From positions 1-64,000 of the forward strand of contig JAHVKF010000002.1 of assembly GCA_019800895.1 (NCBI GenBank): 64,000 bases of DNA. Direction: 5' to 3'. This document shows, one piece after another, positions 1-8,969 of this stretch (within the stretch, counting starts at the first letter, position 1; every line of letters begins with the position of its first letter). The position numbers and the translations under genes are program-made. This stretch comes from Halomonas denitrificans. GTDB taxonomy: Bacteria > Pseudomonadota > Gammaproteobacteria > Xanthomonadales > Wenzhouxiangellaceae. The notes beneath the pieces are model-generated. The model was not told the DNA's origin. It saw only the letters and a program-made list of their open reading frames with translations, and did no database searches.

Positions 1-62
1 GTCCACCCGTAGCCACCATTTCCCTTTCCGATTCGTCCGCCCCGCGCTCGCGGGGCCCGGGC

Positions 63-91
63 TTTTCGCTCGCAAGCTCACTCCCACAGGC
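63..91. repeat. Single family-A palindromic repeat
   Basis: One copy of the family-A element in reverse orientation (TTCGCTCGCAAGCTCACTCC core). It lies in the short non-coding left edge downstream of selO. I see no gene in positions 1-158. Confidence 0.7.
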
Positions 92-158
92 CCGGATCAG
101 CCAACACGGGTTCCGGTGGGGGGTCGGTTCCGCCGGGCTCTGCACCGGCCGTTCCACC

Positions 159-1610
159 TCAGGTCCCGCAGAAGGTCTGCAGCACGCGCTCGTGGTCTTC
201 GGGCGGGTCGCGCAGGTCGGCGAATTCGTCATCGGCCTCGAACGGCTTCGCCCAGGCCGCCTGGAGCCGCTCGAAGACGCCGAAGTCGCCCTCGTCCTCG
301 GCTGCGCGGATGGCGCGTTCGACGAGGTGGTTGCGGGGGATGCGATCGGGATTGACCGCGTTCATCGCCTTTCGAACGGCCGCCGGCGAGCGACCCTCCT
401 CGGCCAGGCGCGTTCGCCAGCGCGGCAACCAGTCGTCCAGCGCGCCGGCGTCGTCGAAGCCGGCGCGCAGGTCCGCGCTGTCGTCCTCGATCGCGTCGGC
501 CAGGTGCCGGAACGCCAGCGTGAAGTCCGCCCGGCCGGCGTGCAGGGCGTCCAGCCATGCATGGATCAGCGCATCGTCGTCGGCGTTCGCTTCGACCAGC
601 CCGAGCTTGGCGCCGAAGCGGGCACGCCAGTGCCGCTCGAAGCGGCCGGGAAAGGCCTCCAGGCGTCGGTTCAGCTCGCTCAGGGCCGCCGCCTCGTCGT
701 CATCGACCTGCGGCAGCAGGCACTCGGCCAGGCGGGCCAGATTCCAGTTCGCGATCATCGGCTGGTTGCCGTAGGCGTAGCGACCATGGCGGTCGATCGA
801 GCTGAACACCTGCTGGGGATCGAACTCGTCCATGAATGCGCACGGTCCGTAGTCGATCGTCTCCCCGGACAACGCGCAGTTGTCGGTGTTCATGACCCCG
901 TGGATGAAGCCGACGCCCATCCACGCCGCGACCAGCGCGGCCTGGGATTCGACGGCGTGGTCGAACAGCGCCAGCGCCGGATTCGGCCCCGGTTCGAGGT
1001 CCAGCCGGTCGAGGACGAAGTCGATCAGTGCCTCGACGGTCTCGCGGTCGCCGCGCGCGGTGAAGTACTGGAAGGTGCCGACCCGGACGTGGCTGCGGGC
1101 GACCCGGGTGAGCACGGCACCGGGCCGCGGCTGCTCGCGCTGCACGAACTCGCCGGTGGTCACGGCGGCCAGCGCCCGCGTGGTCGGCACGCCCAGCGCG
1201 TGCATGGCTTCGCTGACCAGGTATTCGCGAAGCACCGGACCCAGCGCCGCGCGGCCGTCGCCGCCGCGGGAATAGCGGGTCGGACCGGAACCTTTCAGCT
1301 GAACCTCGTACCAGCGACCCAACCGATCGGCCAGTTCGCCGAGCAGCAAGGCCCGGCCATCGCCGAGCTGGGGAACGAAATGGCCGAACTGGTGCCCGGC
1401 ATAGGCCATCGCCAGCGGCCGCGCCGACGCCGGCACCCGGTTGCCGCCGAACAGCTCGGCCAGCGTGCCGCGGCGCTGCTCGTCGATGCCGAGGTCGGTG
1501 GCCAGCGGCCGATTGAAGGCGCGCAGCTCCGGCGCCTGGACCGGCACCGGGTCCTGGGCGACCCAAGCGTTCGCTGGCAGGCGGGCGTAGCGGCGGTCGA
1601 ACTCGATCAT
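159..1610 (-). CDS. selO: Protein adenylyltransferase SelO (YdiU/UPF0061 family)
   Basis: Predicted 483-residue SelO, a pseudokinase-fold enzyme that transfers AMP from ATP to Ser/Thr/Tyr of target proteins and is linked to redox stress in E. coli. Visible signatures are YAGHQFGHFVPQLGDGRA near residues 70-90, QLKGSGPTRYSRGGDGRAAL near residue 110, HGVMNTDN near 238 and DYGPCAFMD near 253; the last two hold the metal-binding residues. The C terminus is TFCGT, with the conserved Cys that bacterial SelO proteins carry. Length matches the family (E. coli 478). The frame stays open upstream for 144 codons, but the start at MIEFDRRYARLP fits the family N terminus. It lies 41 bp downstream of a response-regulator gene on the same strand, so co-transcription is possible. 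Confidence 0.95.
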   Translation of the reverse strand: MIEFDRRYARLPANAWVAQDPVPVQAPELRAFNRPLATDLGIDEQRRGTLAELFGGNRVPASARPLAMAYAGHQFGHFVPQLGDGRALLLGELADRLGRWYEVQLKGSGPTRYSRGGDGRAALGPVLREYLVSEAMHALGVPTTRALAAVTTGEFVQREQPRPGAVLTRVARSHVRVGTFQYFTARGDRETVEALIDFVLDRLDLEPGPNPALALFDHAVESQAALVAAWMGVGFIHGVMNTDNCALSGETIDYGPCAFMDEFDPQQVFSSIDRHGRYAYGNQPMIANWNLARLAECLLPQVDDDEAAALSELNRRLEAFPGRFERHWRARFGAKLGLVEANADDDALIHAWLDALHAGRADFTLAFRHLADAIEDDSADLRAGFDDAGALDDWLPRWRTRLAEEGRSPAAVRKAMNAVNPDRIPRNHLVERAIRAAEDEGDFGVFERLQAAWAKPFEADDEFADLRDPPEDHERVLQTFCGT

Positions 1611-1651
1611 CGAGGGCTCACGCGAGCATCCGTGGCCACGACCGGACGACG

Positions 1652-2572
1652 TCAGAAGGTGCCGGGCGAGCGCAGCGGGGTCACGTTGGCCGGCGCGTCG
1701 AGACGAGCCAGCCCGTCCTGCAACAGGGCCTCGGCCTCGTCGCCGAACTGCGGAATCTGGATGAAGAAACTCACCTCGAGGTCCAGCGAGCGGCCCGGAA
1801 AGCGCGCCGGCTGGCGGGCGATCGACCGACGCAGACGATTGCGCAGCAGGCGCGCGCCCTCTTCCGGCGTGGCCGGCAGCAGCAGGGAGTAGGTGTCGGT
1901 CGCGCTGCGCCCGACCGAGTCCTCGATCCGCACCTCGCGCAGCAGGGCGCGCTCGAGATGGCGCATCATTGACTCGCCCCAGCGCGCGCCGATCCGCTCG
2001 GCGACTTCCTTGCGGTTCTCGAGGCGAACGTGGAGCATGCACCAGGGCAGGCCCAGTCGCTCGTGCAGGCTGGTCGCCTGGCGCATGCGCGACAGCAGGC
2101 CCAGGCGGTTGCGCTCGATGTTCGGCGGCGCGTAGGCGCCGGTCTCGTCCTGCTCGGCGTCGCGCAGGAAAATCTGCAGCGGGTCGATCAGGTCCTCGGC
2201 GGTGAAGGGCTTCGGCACCAGGCGATTCGCCCCGGCGTCCATGGCCTGGTCGCGGCCGGCGCGCTCCTCCATGCTGGTCACGACGAGCACCGGGAGCTCG
2301 CGGACCCGGGTCATCGGCGCGCTGCGGATTCGCCGGATCAGCTCGACGCCGTCGATGCCCGGCATCATCAGGTCGGTGATCACGGCGCGGATCTGGGTGT
2401 CGTTGCAGAGCCGTTCCCAGCCGTCCTCGCCGTCTTCGGCCAGGACCACGTCGAAGCGTTGCTCGAGCCAGCGCTTGGCGGCGAATCGCATCAGCCGCGA
2501 GTCGTCGACGAACAGCACGCGCGAGCGGCTCCGGGTCCGGGTGTCGTCTCGACGCTCCTGCATATCCAGCAT
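1652..2572 (-). CDS. Response regulator A: receiver plus degenerate GGDEF domain
   Basis: 306 residues. Receiver domain at about 17-135 with FVDDSRLMRF (acidic pair D23/D24), phosphoacceptor D67 in ITDLMMPG and K121 in PKPF, all intact. Residues 150-300 follow the length and pattern of a GGDEF domain, but the signature reads A-T-D-T-Y at 224-228 and the upstream metal Asp is gone (HVRLEN where active cyclases have D-x-D-x-FK). Diguanylate cyclase activity is therefore unlikely. Its best match in the window is regulator D (5381-6415); both have VTS-x-EE and LVPKPFT. A 536-bp gap full of A/B repeats separates it from the paralogue upstream, so it may have its own promoter. The start is the first Met of MLDMQERR; the second Met is possible. 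Confidence 0.85.
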   Translation of the reverse strand: MLDMQERRDDTRTRSRSRVLFVDDSRLMRFAAKRWLEQRFDVVLAEDGEDGWERLCNDTQIRAVITDLMMPGIDGVELIRRIRSAPMTRVRELPVLVVTSMEERAGRDQAMDAGANRLVPKPFTAEDLIDPLQIFLRDAEQDETGAYAPPNIERNRLGLLSRMRQATSLHERLGLPWCMLHVRLENRKEVAERIGARWGESMMRHLERALLREVRIEDSVGRSATDTYSLLLPATPEEGARLLRNRLRRSIARQPARFPGRSLDLEVSFFIQIPQFGDEAEALLQDGLARLDAPANVTPLRSPGTF

Positions 2573-2699
2573 GATCCTCTCCAGCCCTCGGCCCGGAACG
2601 GCGGCCGAACGGTCCCTCGGAGCGAGGAACGGCAAGGAATGATCATAAACGATGGCCCCGCGGAACTGAACCGGCCCGCGTCGGGCAGAGGAAACGCGG

Positions 2700-3080
2700 C
2701 GGCCCGTCCGGCCGCCAGCCTGTGGAAGCGAGCTTGCGAGCGAGCGGCCGCTCCGCATCCGCCGACCGAAGCGCCTGTAGGAGGCCGCTTGCGGCCCAAC
2801 AGGCATCCACCGCCCTCGAACCCTGCGCCTGTGGGAGTGAGCTTGCGAGCGAACGGTCGCCCCGCCTCCATCGACCGAAGCGCCTGCAGGAGGCCGCGTG
2901 CGGGCGAAGAGGCATCCGCCGCCTTCGAACCCTGCGCCTGTGGGAGTGAGCTTGCGAGCGAACGGTCGCCCCGCCTCCATCGACCGAAGCGCCTGCAGGA
3001 GGCCGCTTGCGGGCGAAGAAGCATCCGCCGCCCTCGAACCCTGCGCCTGTGGGAGTGAGCTTGCGAGCGAAGAGCGCCCA
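2700..3080. repeat. Alternating A/B palindromic repeats, 109-bp period
   Basis: Family-A cores begin at 2828, 2937 and 3046, an exact 109-bp period. Each is followed by a family-B core (AGGAGGCCGCTTGCGGGCGA type), and a diverged A copy lies near 2720. This is a BIME-like mosaic filling the gap between response regulators B and A. No gene is evident in 2573-3108. Confidence 0.85.
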
Positions 3081-3108
3081 GCGGCATGCCGCAGGCGCGG
3101 TGCAGCGC

Positions 3109-4029
3109 CTACTCGTTGACCTGGCGCATCGCCTGCCCGAACACGCTGCCGTCGTCGTCGTCGGACGGCACGTAGGCGACCAGCTGTTCCGGATCGATGC
3201 TCTTGTCCGGCACGTGGAGATAGATATCGACCTTGACGTCGAGCCGGTGGCCCTGGAGTTCGAAGGCATGGCCCGCAACCGCCGCGTGGATGCGCTCGCG
3301 CAGGGCGCGGGCACCCTGGGCCGCCGTGCCCGGGAGCAGCAGCGTACGATGGTCGTTGCCGGTGCGGCCGACCGTGTCCTCGATGCGCACGGTGGTGATC
3401 AGGACCTTCTCGAGCTGCCGCATGATGGCCTTGAGCACCGAGCCTTCCAGCTTGACGCGGGACCCGTTCTCGACCCGAACGGAGTTGAGCCGGACCTGCA
3501 GCAGCGAGATCGGCAGGTCCTGGCGAAGATGCAGCGCCATGGCCTGGAGCAGACGACCCAGGAATCCGGCCCGGTCGCGTTCGACGTTGATCGCGCTCGG
3601 CACCTCGATCGTCGACGTGCGCGACTTCGGCGCCGGTTCCACGGCAAGCAGCTGGCTGACGCGGTCGAGCAGCGCCGGCGGCCGGAACGGCTTGGTCATC
3701 ATCTCGTTGGCGCCGAGATCGATCGCCCGGCGGCGGTCCTCGGCCGACTCCGAACCCGTCAGCGCCATCACCGGCAGTGCGCGAAGCCGCTCGTCGTCGG
3801 AACCGCGGATGTGCTGGATCACGCCGAAGCCGTCGACCCCCGGCATCATCAGGTCGGTCACGACGCAACGAATCTCCGGATCGTCATCCAGCGCACGGAT
3901 CGCCGACTCGCCGTCTTCGGCCAGCACCACGTCGAAGCGGTCGGCCAGGCACTTCTGCGCCGAGAACCGCATCAGGCGCGAGTCGTCGACGAACAGGATC
4001 TTGCCGCCCGGGTTGTTTGCATTCGCCAT
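3109..4029 (-). CDS. Response regulator B: receiver plus degenerate GGDEF domain
   Basis: 306 residues. Intact receiver: D15/D16 in FVDDSRLMRF, phosphoacceptor D59 in VTDLMMPG, K113 in TKPF. The output domain (about 145-300) has G-N-D-H-R in place of GGDEF, after TVGRT, and lacks the DxDxFK metal site. It is closest to regulator C: both share RALPxMAxTGS and MTKPFRPxAL. The start at MANANN is chosen because GGTGG lies about 5-9 nt upstream; a Met four codons earlier (4041) is the alternative. It is third in a same-strand series of four paralogues, with a 236-bp gap to the one before it. The output is probably protein-protein interaction or a changed nucleotide specificity; this is inference. 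Confidence 0.85.
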   Translation of the reverse strand: MANANNPGGKILFVDDSRLMRFSAQKCLADRFDVVLAEDGESAIRALDDDPEIRCVVTDLMMPGVDGFGVIQHIRGSDDERLRALPVMALTGSESAEDRRRAIDLGANEMMTKPFRPPALLDRVSQLLAVEPAPKSRTSTIEVPSAINVERDRAGFLGRLLQAMALHLRQDLPISLLQVRLNSVRVENGSRVKLEGSVLKAIMRQLEKVLITTVRIEDTVGRTGNDHRTLLLPGTAAQGARALRERIHAAVAGHAFELQGHRLDVKVDIYLHVPDKSIDPEQLVAYVPSDDDDGSVFGQAMRQVNE

Positions 4030-4265
4030 CGTGTCCACCATCCGTGCGATTGAGGTCGAAGCGGACGCGCGACGGGTCGGCGCCCTCACGCTAGTTATTC
4101 AATCTGCATGCCAACTGGATGGAAAACGTGCGTCATGCACGGTATCGGGGGGTGGATTCGAAACGCCGTCGCGGATTGACTCGACCGGACCGCCCCGCTG
4201 GACGCGCGCGCATCGGCGCAGTTCGTCCATTGCCGACCACGTCGTTGCGGCGGCTCGGTCCCCGA

Positions 4266-5375
4266 TCAGGCGCCGGCGTCCCCGTCCCGCACGGGGCGAA
4301 GATGCAGCCCCTCGTCGCGTCCGGCCGGCCGGCGGCCGCCCTGCGGCCCGGCGCACGGTCGAACCAGCAGCGCCGAGGCGTCGAGATCGCGCTTGGGCAC
4401 GTGGATCATCGCGACGATCTCCGGTCGCACGGAGCGCCCGCGCACCTGGCGGGGGCGATCGCCCAGGGCGTCCTTCACCCGCTGACGCAGGCGCCGCGCG
4501 CCGTCGAGCGGCGTGGCGGGCAGCAGCACCGTGTAGTGATCGCGGCCGGTGCGTCCGACCGTGTCCTCGGCGCGCACCGCCTCGACCAGCTCGGCCTCGA
4601 GGTGGCGCATCAGTGCATTGAGCATCGCGCCGCCCATCTCCGCCTCGATCGCGGCCGCGTTCCGCAGACGCAGGTGCAGCAGCGCGATGTCCAGGTCGTG
4701 GCGCACGTGCAGCGCCAGCGCCTGGCGCAGGCGCTCGACGAAACCGACGCGCGAGCGTTCGACGTTCGCCGCGGCCGGCACGTCGATGCGCCGCGGCCCG
4801 GAACCTTCCCCGGCCTCTCGACCCGCGGGACCGCCCGGCGACGCACCGCCGGTACCGGCGGACGGGAGCGCGAAACGCTCGTCGGGACCGTCGACCGGCT
4901 CGCCGCCGGCGTCTGCCGTCGAGCTTCCGGAAACCGGAGGAATCGGACCGACCACCGACGCAGCGGGAGCGTCGTCCTGCGCGCCGGCCAGCAGCCTCGC
5001 CACCCGGTCGCGCAGTGCCGAGGGACGGAACGGCTTGGTCATCAGGTCGTCGGCGCCGAGCTCCAGCGCGCGCAGCCGGTCGCCTTCGACCGTGGAGCCG
5101 GTGACCGCCATGATCGGCAGCGCCCGAATGCGATCGTCCTCGGAGGCGCGGACATGGCGGATCACGTCGAAGCCGTCGGTCTCCGGCATCATCAGGTCGG
5201 TCACCACCGCGGTGATCGCCGGGTTGTCGGCCAGCGCCCGGATCGCGTCATCGCCGCCTTCTGCCAGCACGACCTCGTAGTCGCCGGCCAGGCTCTTGCG
5301 CGCGGTGAAGCGCATCAGGCGCGAGTCGTCGATGAACAGGACGGTGTCGCGGGTTGTCTTCGTCGATCGGGTCAT
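4266..5375 (-). CDS. Response regulator C: receiver, Pro/Gly/Ala-rich linker, degenerate GGDEF
   Basis: 369 residues, the longest of the four by virtue of a linker of about 60 residues rich in Ala, Gly, Pro and Ser between the domains. Receiver: FIDDSRLMRF, phosphoacceptor D60, K114. The GGDEF position reads G-R-D-H-Y after TVGRT. The C terminus has an Arg/Gly/Asp-rich tail. I chose ATG 5375 because GAGG lies 8 nt upstream (GAGGTGACCGAC); a GTG three codons earlier is less well placed. It begins 5 bp after the stop of regulator D, so C and D form a tight two-gene operon. The 236 bp between its stop and regulator B shows no gene or repeat. Confidence 0.85.
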   Translation of the reverse strand: MTRSTKTTRDTVLFIDDSRLMRFTARKSLAGDYEVVLAEGGDDAIRALADNPAITAVVTDLMMPETDGFDVIRHVRASEDDRIRALPIMAVTGSTVEGDRLRALELGADDLMTKPFRPSALRDRVARLLAGAQDDAPAASVVGPIPPVSGSSTADAGGEPVDGPDERFALPSAGTGGASPGGPAGREAGEGSGPRRIDVPAAANVERSRVGFVERLRQALALHVRHDLDIALLHLRLRNAAAIEAEMGGAMLNALMRHLEAELVEAVRAEDTVGRTGRDHYTVLLPATPLDGARRLRQRVKDALGDRPRQVRGRSVRPEIVAMIHVPKRDLDASALLVRPCAGPQGGRRPAGRDEGLHLRPVRDGDAGA

Positions 5376-5380
5376 GTCGG

Positions 5381-6415
5381 TCACCTCGATGGGGTGCTCG
5401 CGATGGTCGCCGGTCCCGTCCTGCGCTCAGACAGCTGCGCGACCTTCGGTGCGTCGAGCCGGACCATGCCGATCGCGAGCAGGCGTTCGGCGTCGCGGAC
5501 CTCGCCCGGCAGCTGCACCTGGGTGCGAAGCTCCAGCCCGACCGATCCCGACGGAAAGCGCGCCGGCGATTGCCGCAACGCGCGGTCCAGGCGCTTGCGC
5601 AGCTGCTCGGCGCCCGACTCGGGCGTGGCCGGCAGGATAAGCGTGAACGTATCCGGCGCACTGCGGCCCACCGTGTCCTCGACCCGAACGCGGTCGGCCA
5701 GCAGGCGCTCGACGTGGCGCATGGTCGCCTCCGCCCACGCGTTGCCCCAGCGACCGGCAATGCGCGCATGGTTCAACAGGCGGACGTGGACGAGCGACAG
5801 CGGGAGGCCGTGCCGCGCATGCAGCATCAGCGCCTGCTCGGCGCGCAGCAGCAGGCCGGGACGGCGACGCTCGACGTTGCCGTGGTCGGTCGCTCCCCGG
5901 GCGAGTTCGGTGGCGGGTCGATCCGCGGCCAGGTAGCGCCCGATGGGATCGGCGAGGTCGCGGTCGGTAAAGGGTTTCGGCACCAGGTCGTTGGCGCCCG
6001 CCTCCAGCGCACGCTGGCGGTCGACGGCTTCTTCGACGCTGGTCACCACCAGGATCGGCAGGTCGCGGATCGCGTCCACGCTGGAGGCCCGGATGCGCTC
6101 GATCAGGCCGACGCCGTCGAGGCGCGGCATGTTGATGTCGGTGATCACCGCCTTGATGCCCGGCGTCGCGTGCAGGGCCTGCCAGGCGACCACGCCGTCG
6201 TCGGCCAGCTCCACCTCGAAGCGCGGGCTCAGGCCGCGGCTCGCGGCGAAGCGGACCAGGCGCGAATCGTCGACGAACAGCACCCGCTCACGATGCGCTG
6301 CGCGGCCCTCTCGCAGGTCGAAGACGTTGCCGTGTCCAGCGCCCGGATGCGGCCGCTGGACGCACTCGGCGCCGTGATCTGCGGCGGTGACCGAATCTGG
6401 ATCGATGTCGCTCAT
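5381..6415 (-). CDS. Response regulator D: receiver plus degenerate GGDEF domain
   Basis: 344 residues and the first gene of the four-regulator series. There is a 43-residue N-terminal extension before the receiver, then FVDDSRLVRF (D49/D50), phosphoacceptor D93 in ITDINMPR and PKPF. The GGDEF site reads A-P-D-T-F after TVGRS. The start MSDIDP is supported by GAGGT 7 nt upstream. The upstream region (6420-6600) is locally AT-rich and separates it from a divergently oriented SDR gene, so the operon promoter is likely there. The pairings D-A and C-B suggest the cluster grew by duplication. Confidence 0.85.
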   Translation of the reverse strand: MSDIDPDSVTAADHGAECVQRPHPGAGHGNVFDLREGRAAHRERVLFVDDSRLVRFAASRGLSPRFEVELADDGVVAWQALHATPGIKAVITDINMPRLDGVGLIERIRASSVDAIRDLPILVVTSVEEAVDRQRALEAGANDLVPKPFTDRDLADPIGRYLAADRPATELARGATDHGNVERRRPGLLLRAEQALMLHARHGLPLSLVHVRLLNHARIAGRWGNAWAEATMRHVERLLADRVRVEDTVGRSAPDTFTLILPATPESGAEQLRKRLDRALRQSPARFPSGSVGLELRTQVQLPGEVRDAERLLAIGMVRLDAPKVAQLSERRTGPATIASTPSR

Positions 6416-6721
6416 GACCGTGACCTCGCTCGGATCAGGGGTCGGACGGGTCGCCGTTCGCGCCGGGACACCCGGCCGATCCGCAACGCGACCGACGTTG
6501 CAGGGCTCCAGATGCAACAACTGCGCCAAGTTTTTCGAACTAAAACCTAAGGCACTGTTTCCAATAGAATTATCCGGGCACCTTCGCGACCGACCATTGC
6601 CGCGAGAGTGGCCCGAAGGCGTCACTTCCGGCCCTGGTTCCGGGATTCGACGCCCGGGCTTACGGAATCCTCATCGTCGCCCGGTAGGCTCGTCCCCGAC
6701 TTCCAGACCGGACCCATCGAA

Positions 6722-7453
6722 ATGACTGCACCCGTAGTGATCCTGGGCGCCAACGGCGGCATCGGCGAGGCGCTGGCCCGCCGCATGGCCGAGCGCGGCG
6801 CCGACCTGTTCCTGACCGCGCGCGACGCCGACTCGCTGGCCGACCTGGCCGAAGCCACCGGCGCGCGCACCGCCTCGCTGGATGTTACCGACCCGGATGC
6901 GGTCGCCGAGGTGCTCGGCCAGGCCGACTCCGGCGACGGCATCGCCGGACTGGCCTACTGCGTCGGTTCGATCGTGCTCAAGCCGGTCAAGTCGGCCACT
7001 CCGGAGGACTACCTCGACACCTTCCGCTTGAACACGCTGGGCGCCGTACTCTCGGTCAAGGCGCTGGAGGACGGACTGAAGAAGGCCGGCGGCAGCGTGG
7101 TGCTGTTCTCCACCGTCGCCGTCCAGCAGGGCTTCTCCAATCACACGGTGATCAGCACCGCCAAGGGCGGCGTCGAGGGCCTGACCCGGGCGCTGGCGGC
7201 CGAGCTCGCGCCCGAGGTCCGGGTCAATGCCATCGCGCCGAGCATCACCGAGACCGGCATCGCCGGCAAGCTGCTTTCCAGCGAGCAGATGGCCAAGGGC
7301 CTGGCCAACATGCACCCGCGCGGCCGCTACGGCCAGCCGGACGACGTTGCGGCAATGGCCGCGATGCTGCTCGGCGGCGACGCCGACTGGATCACCGGCC
7401 AGGTCGTTGCCGTCGACGGGGGCCGGGGGGCGCTTCGCACGCGTAATCAGTGA
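6722..7453 (+). CDS. Atypical short-chain dehydrogenase/reductase (no catalytic Tyr)
   Basis: 243 residues, a single Rossmann domain. The cofactor loop is GANGGIG at 9-15, N104 is present and the substrate Ser is S130 in FSTVA. The YxxxK motif reads I-S-T-A-K, so the Tyr is I144 while K148 is kept. The next segment, GGVEGLTRALAAELAPEVRVNAIAPS, is classic SDR. From memory, an SDR subgroup with this change occurs near photolyase genes in Proteobacteria, which would fit the photolyase-like gene 2.5 kb away; this is recollection, not checked. The protein may be a non-canonical reductase or a binding protein. ATG 6722 follows an A-rich leader without a strong ribosome-binding site. Confidence 0.9.
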   Translation: MTAPVVILGANGGIGEALARRMAERGADLFLTARDADSLADLAEATGARTASLDVTDPDAVAEVLGQADSGDGIAGLAYCVGSIVLKPVKSATPEDYLDTFRLNTLGAVLSVKALEDGLKKAGGSVVLFSTVAVQQGFSNHTVISTAKGGVEGLTRALAAELAPEVRVNAIAPSITETGIAGKLLSSEQMAKGLANMHPRGRYGQPDDVAAMAAMLLGGDADWITGQVVAVDGGRGALRTRNQ

Positions 7454-7735
7454 GAGGAAGGGACTAGGGGCGAGGGGCGAGGGGCTAGTACCGCCGGTGC
7501 ATTCCCGGGCCTGAGGCGCAACTACTGCCCCTACTAGCCCCTTTCCCCTAGTCCCTTTCACCTGAACGCAAGAAGGGGCGAGGGGCCACGGGCGAGGGGC
7601 TAGTAACACCGGTTCATTCCCGGGCCGCGGCCGGTTCCGATGCCCTCACCAGCCCCTTTCCCCTCGTCCCTTCCCCTAGCCGCTGGCCCCTTGGTTTCCC
7701 GCCGTGGGATACTCGAGTTCGTCCTGCCCGCGAAC
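7454..7735. repeat. Duplicated C-poor/G-rich repeat with inverted arms
   Basis: Two copies about 100 bp apart (near 7475-7515 and 7574-7625) of a G-rich block (GGGCGAGGGGCTAGTA followed by CCGGT and CATTCCCGGGCC). Each is followed by a complementary C-rich arm (CTAGCCCCTTTCCCCTAGTC type), so each copy can fold as a long hairpin. This family is unlike the A-E repeats elsewhere. No gene is seen. Confidence 0.7.
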
Positions 7736-7740
7736 GTCCC

Positions 7741-8913
7741 ATGGCCGTCGACCGAACGCTGCCGCTGCACCCCGAAGACCTTCGCGGCCTGAGCCAGCTG
7801 GTCATCGACGGCGTGATCGGGGTCACCGACCTGGCCGAGCACCTGCACGCGGCGATCGCCCTGCCGCTTCGCCCGGCATCCAGCACGCGGACCCTCGGCA
7901 TCGCCCGCGGCGTCTATTCGTCGGTCCGGGGCATCACGCGGCTGGTCGGCAGCGGACTGGATGTCGCCCTCCGCCCCCTGGCGAGCTTCACGCCGGCCGG
8001 AACCTCGCCGGTCCGCGACGACCTGCGCGCGGTGATCAACGGTGTGTTCGGCGACCACCTGGAGGCCGCTTCGAACCCGCTGGCGATCCGGCCCGGGCTG
8101 AGCCTCCATGGCCGACGGCTGACGCTCGACGCGCCCCTGCACCTCGAGAACGCGCCCACGTCGCTGGTCGTGTTCATCCATGGCCTGTGCCTGCATCCCG
8201 GTCACTGGGAGCGCACCGCGACGGCATCGGAGGATGCCGAGGGCGAAAACGGGCGGGAGCGTCCGTCGCTGCCGGTTCTCCTGGGCCGGCGGCCTAAACG
8301 AGCTGGGCTGCACTTCCACTACAACTCGGGCCGGACCATCCATGCCAACGGCCGCGATCTCGCCGATGCACTGGAGAATCTCGTGAAGTGCTGGCCCCAG
8401 GAGGTTCGCACGATCACGCTCGTCGGCCACAGCATGGGCGGCTTGCTGGCGCGAAGCGCGGCGCACCAGGGGCGGGTCTCCGACCATCGCTGGACGAAGT
8501 CGCTGCGCCGGATCATCGCGCTGGGCTCACCGCACCAGGGAGCACCGCTGGAGCGGGCCGGGCATCTTCTCGATCGCCTCCTCGGCGCCTCGCGCTACAG
8601 CCTCCCGTTCGTCCGACTCGGCGGCGCGCGCAGCGCGGGCATTGTCGACCTGCGTCACGGCCGGCTCCTGGCGACCGGCGAGCGCCCGACGCTTCCCTCG
8701 GGCACCCGCCTGCACCTCGTGGCCGCGAGCCGCTCCAGCCCGGAGGTCCGGAACCCCGTCGGTGATGGCCTCGTGCCGGTCGACAGCGCGCTGTTTGCCG
8801 ATGCCGGCGAAGTTCCCTGGATCACCCGTCGTCGCATTGCGGCGTGCAGCCACCTCGGCCTGATGACCCATCCCGACGTGCTCGACCACGTGCGGGACCT
8901 GCTGGGCGACTGA
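7741..8913 (+). CDS. Alpha/beta hydrolase, PGAP1/lipase-like
   Basis: 390 residues. The catalytic core starts with VVFIHGL (oxyanion-hole HG at 147-148). The nucleophile elbow GHSMGG is at 229-234 (S231), followed by ALGSPHQGAP as in PGAP1/GPI-deacylase-like lipases. A late Asp (GDGLVPVDSA) and His (CSHLGLM) can complete the triad. The N-terminal 130 residues are helical and not recognised. There is no signal peptide, so it is probably cytosolic or membrane-associated. The substrate is probably an acyl ester, not determinable here. It lies alone between repeat blocks, with a gap of 287 bp upstream. Confidence 0.85.
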   Translation: MAVDRTLPLHPEDLRGLSQLVIDGVIGVTDLAEHLHAAIALPLRPASSTRTLGIARGVYSSVRGITRLVGSGLDVALRPLASFTPAGTSPVRDDLRAVINGVFGDHLEAASNPLAIRPGLSLHGRRLTLDAPLHLENAPTSLVVFIHGLCLHPGHWERTATASEDAEGENGRERPSLPVLLGRRPKRAGLHFHYNSGRTIHANGRDLADALENLVKCWPQEVRTITLVGHSMGGLLARSAAHQGRVSDHRWTKSLRRIIALGSPHQGAPLERAGHLLDRLLGASRYSLPFVRLGGARSAGIVDLRHGRLLATGERPTLPSGTRLHLVAASRSSPEVRNPVGDGLVPVDSALFADAGEVPWITRRRIAACSHLGLMTHPDVLDHVRDLLGD

Positions 8914-8969
8914 GGTCTCCGCTCGGTTCCGTTCGCCCAAGAGCAGCCTCGATTCGGAGGTGGCTACGA

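Noticed and set aside
192-1892. Long open frame antisense to selO
   Set aside because: Arises from high-GC codon bias; the minus-strand frame matches SelO motifs throughout.
2636-3088. Arg-rich ORFs across the A/B repeats
   Set aside because: They translate palindromes (SLASSLPQAQGS type) and have no independent protein features.
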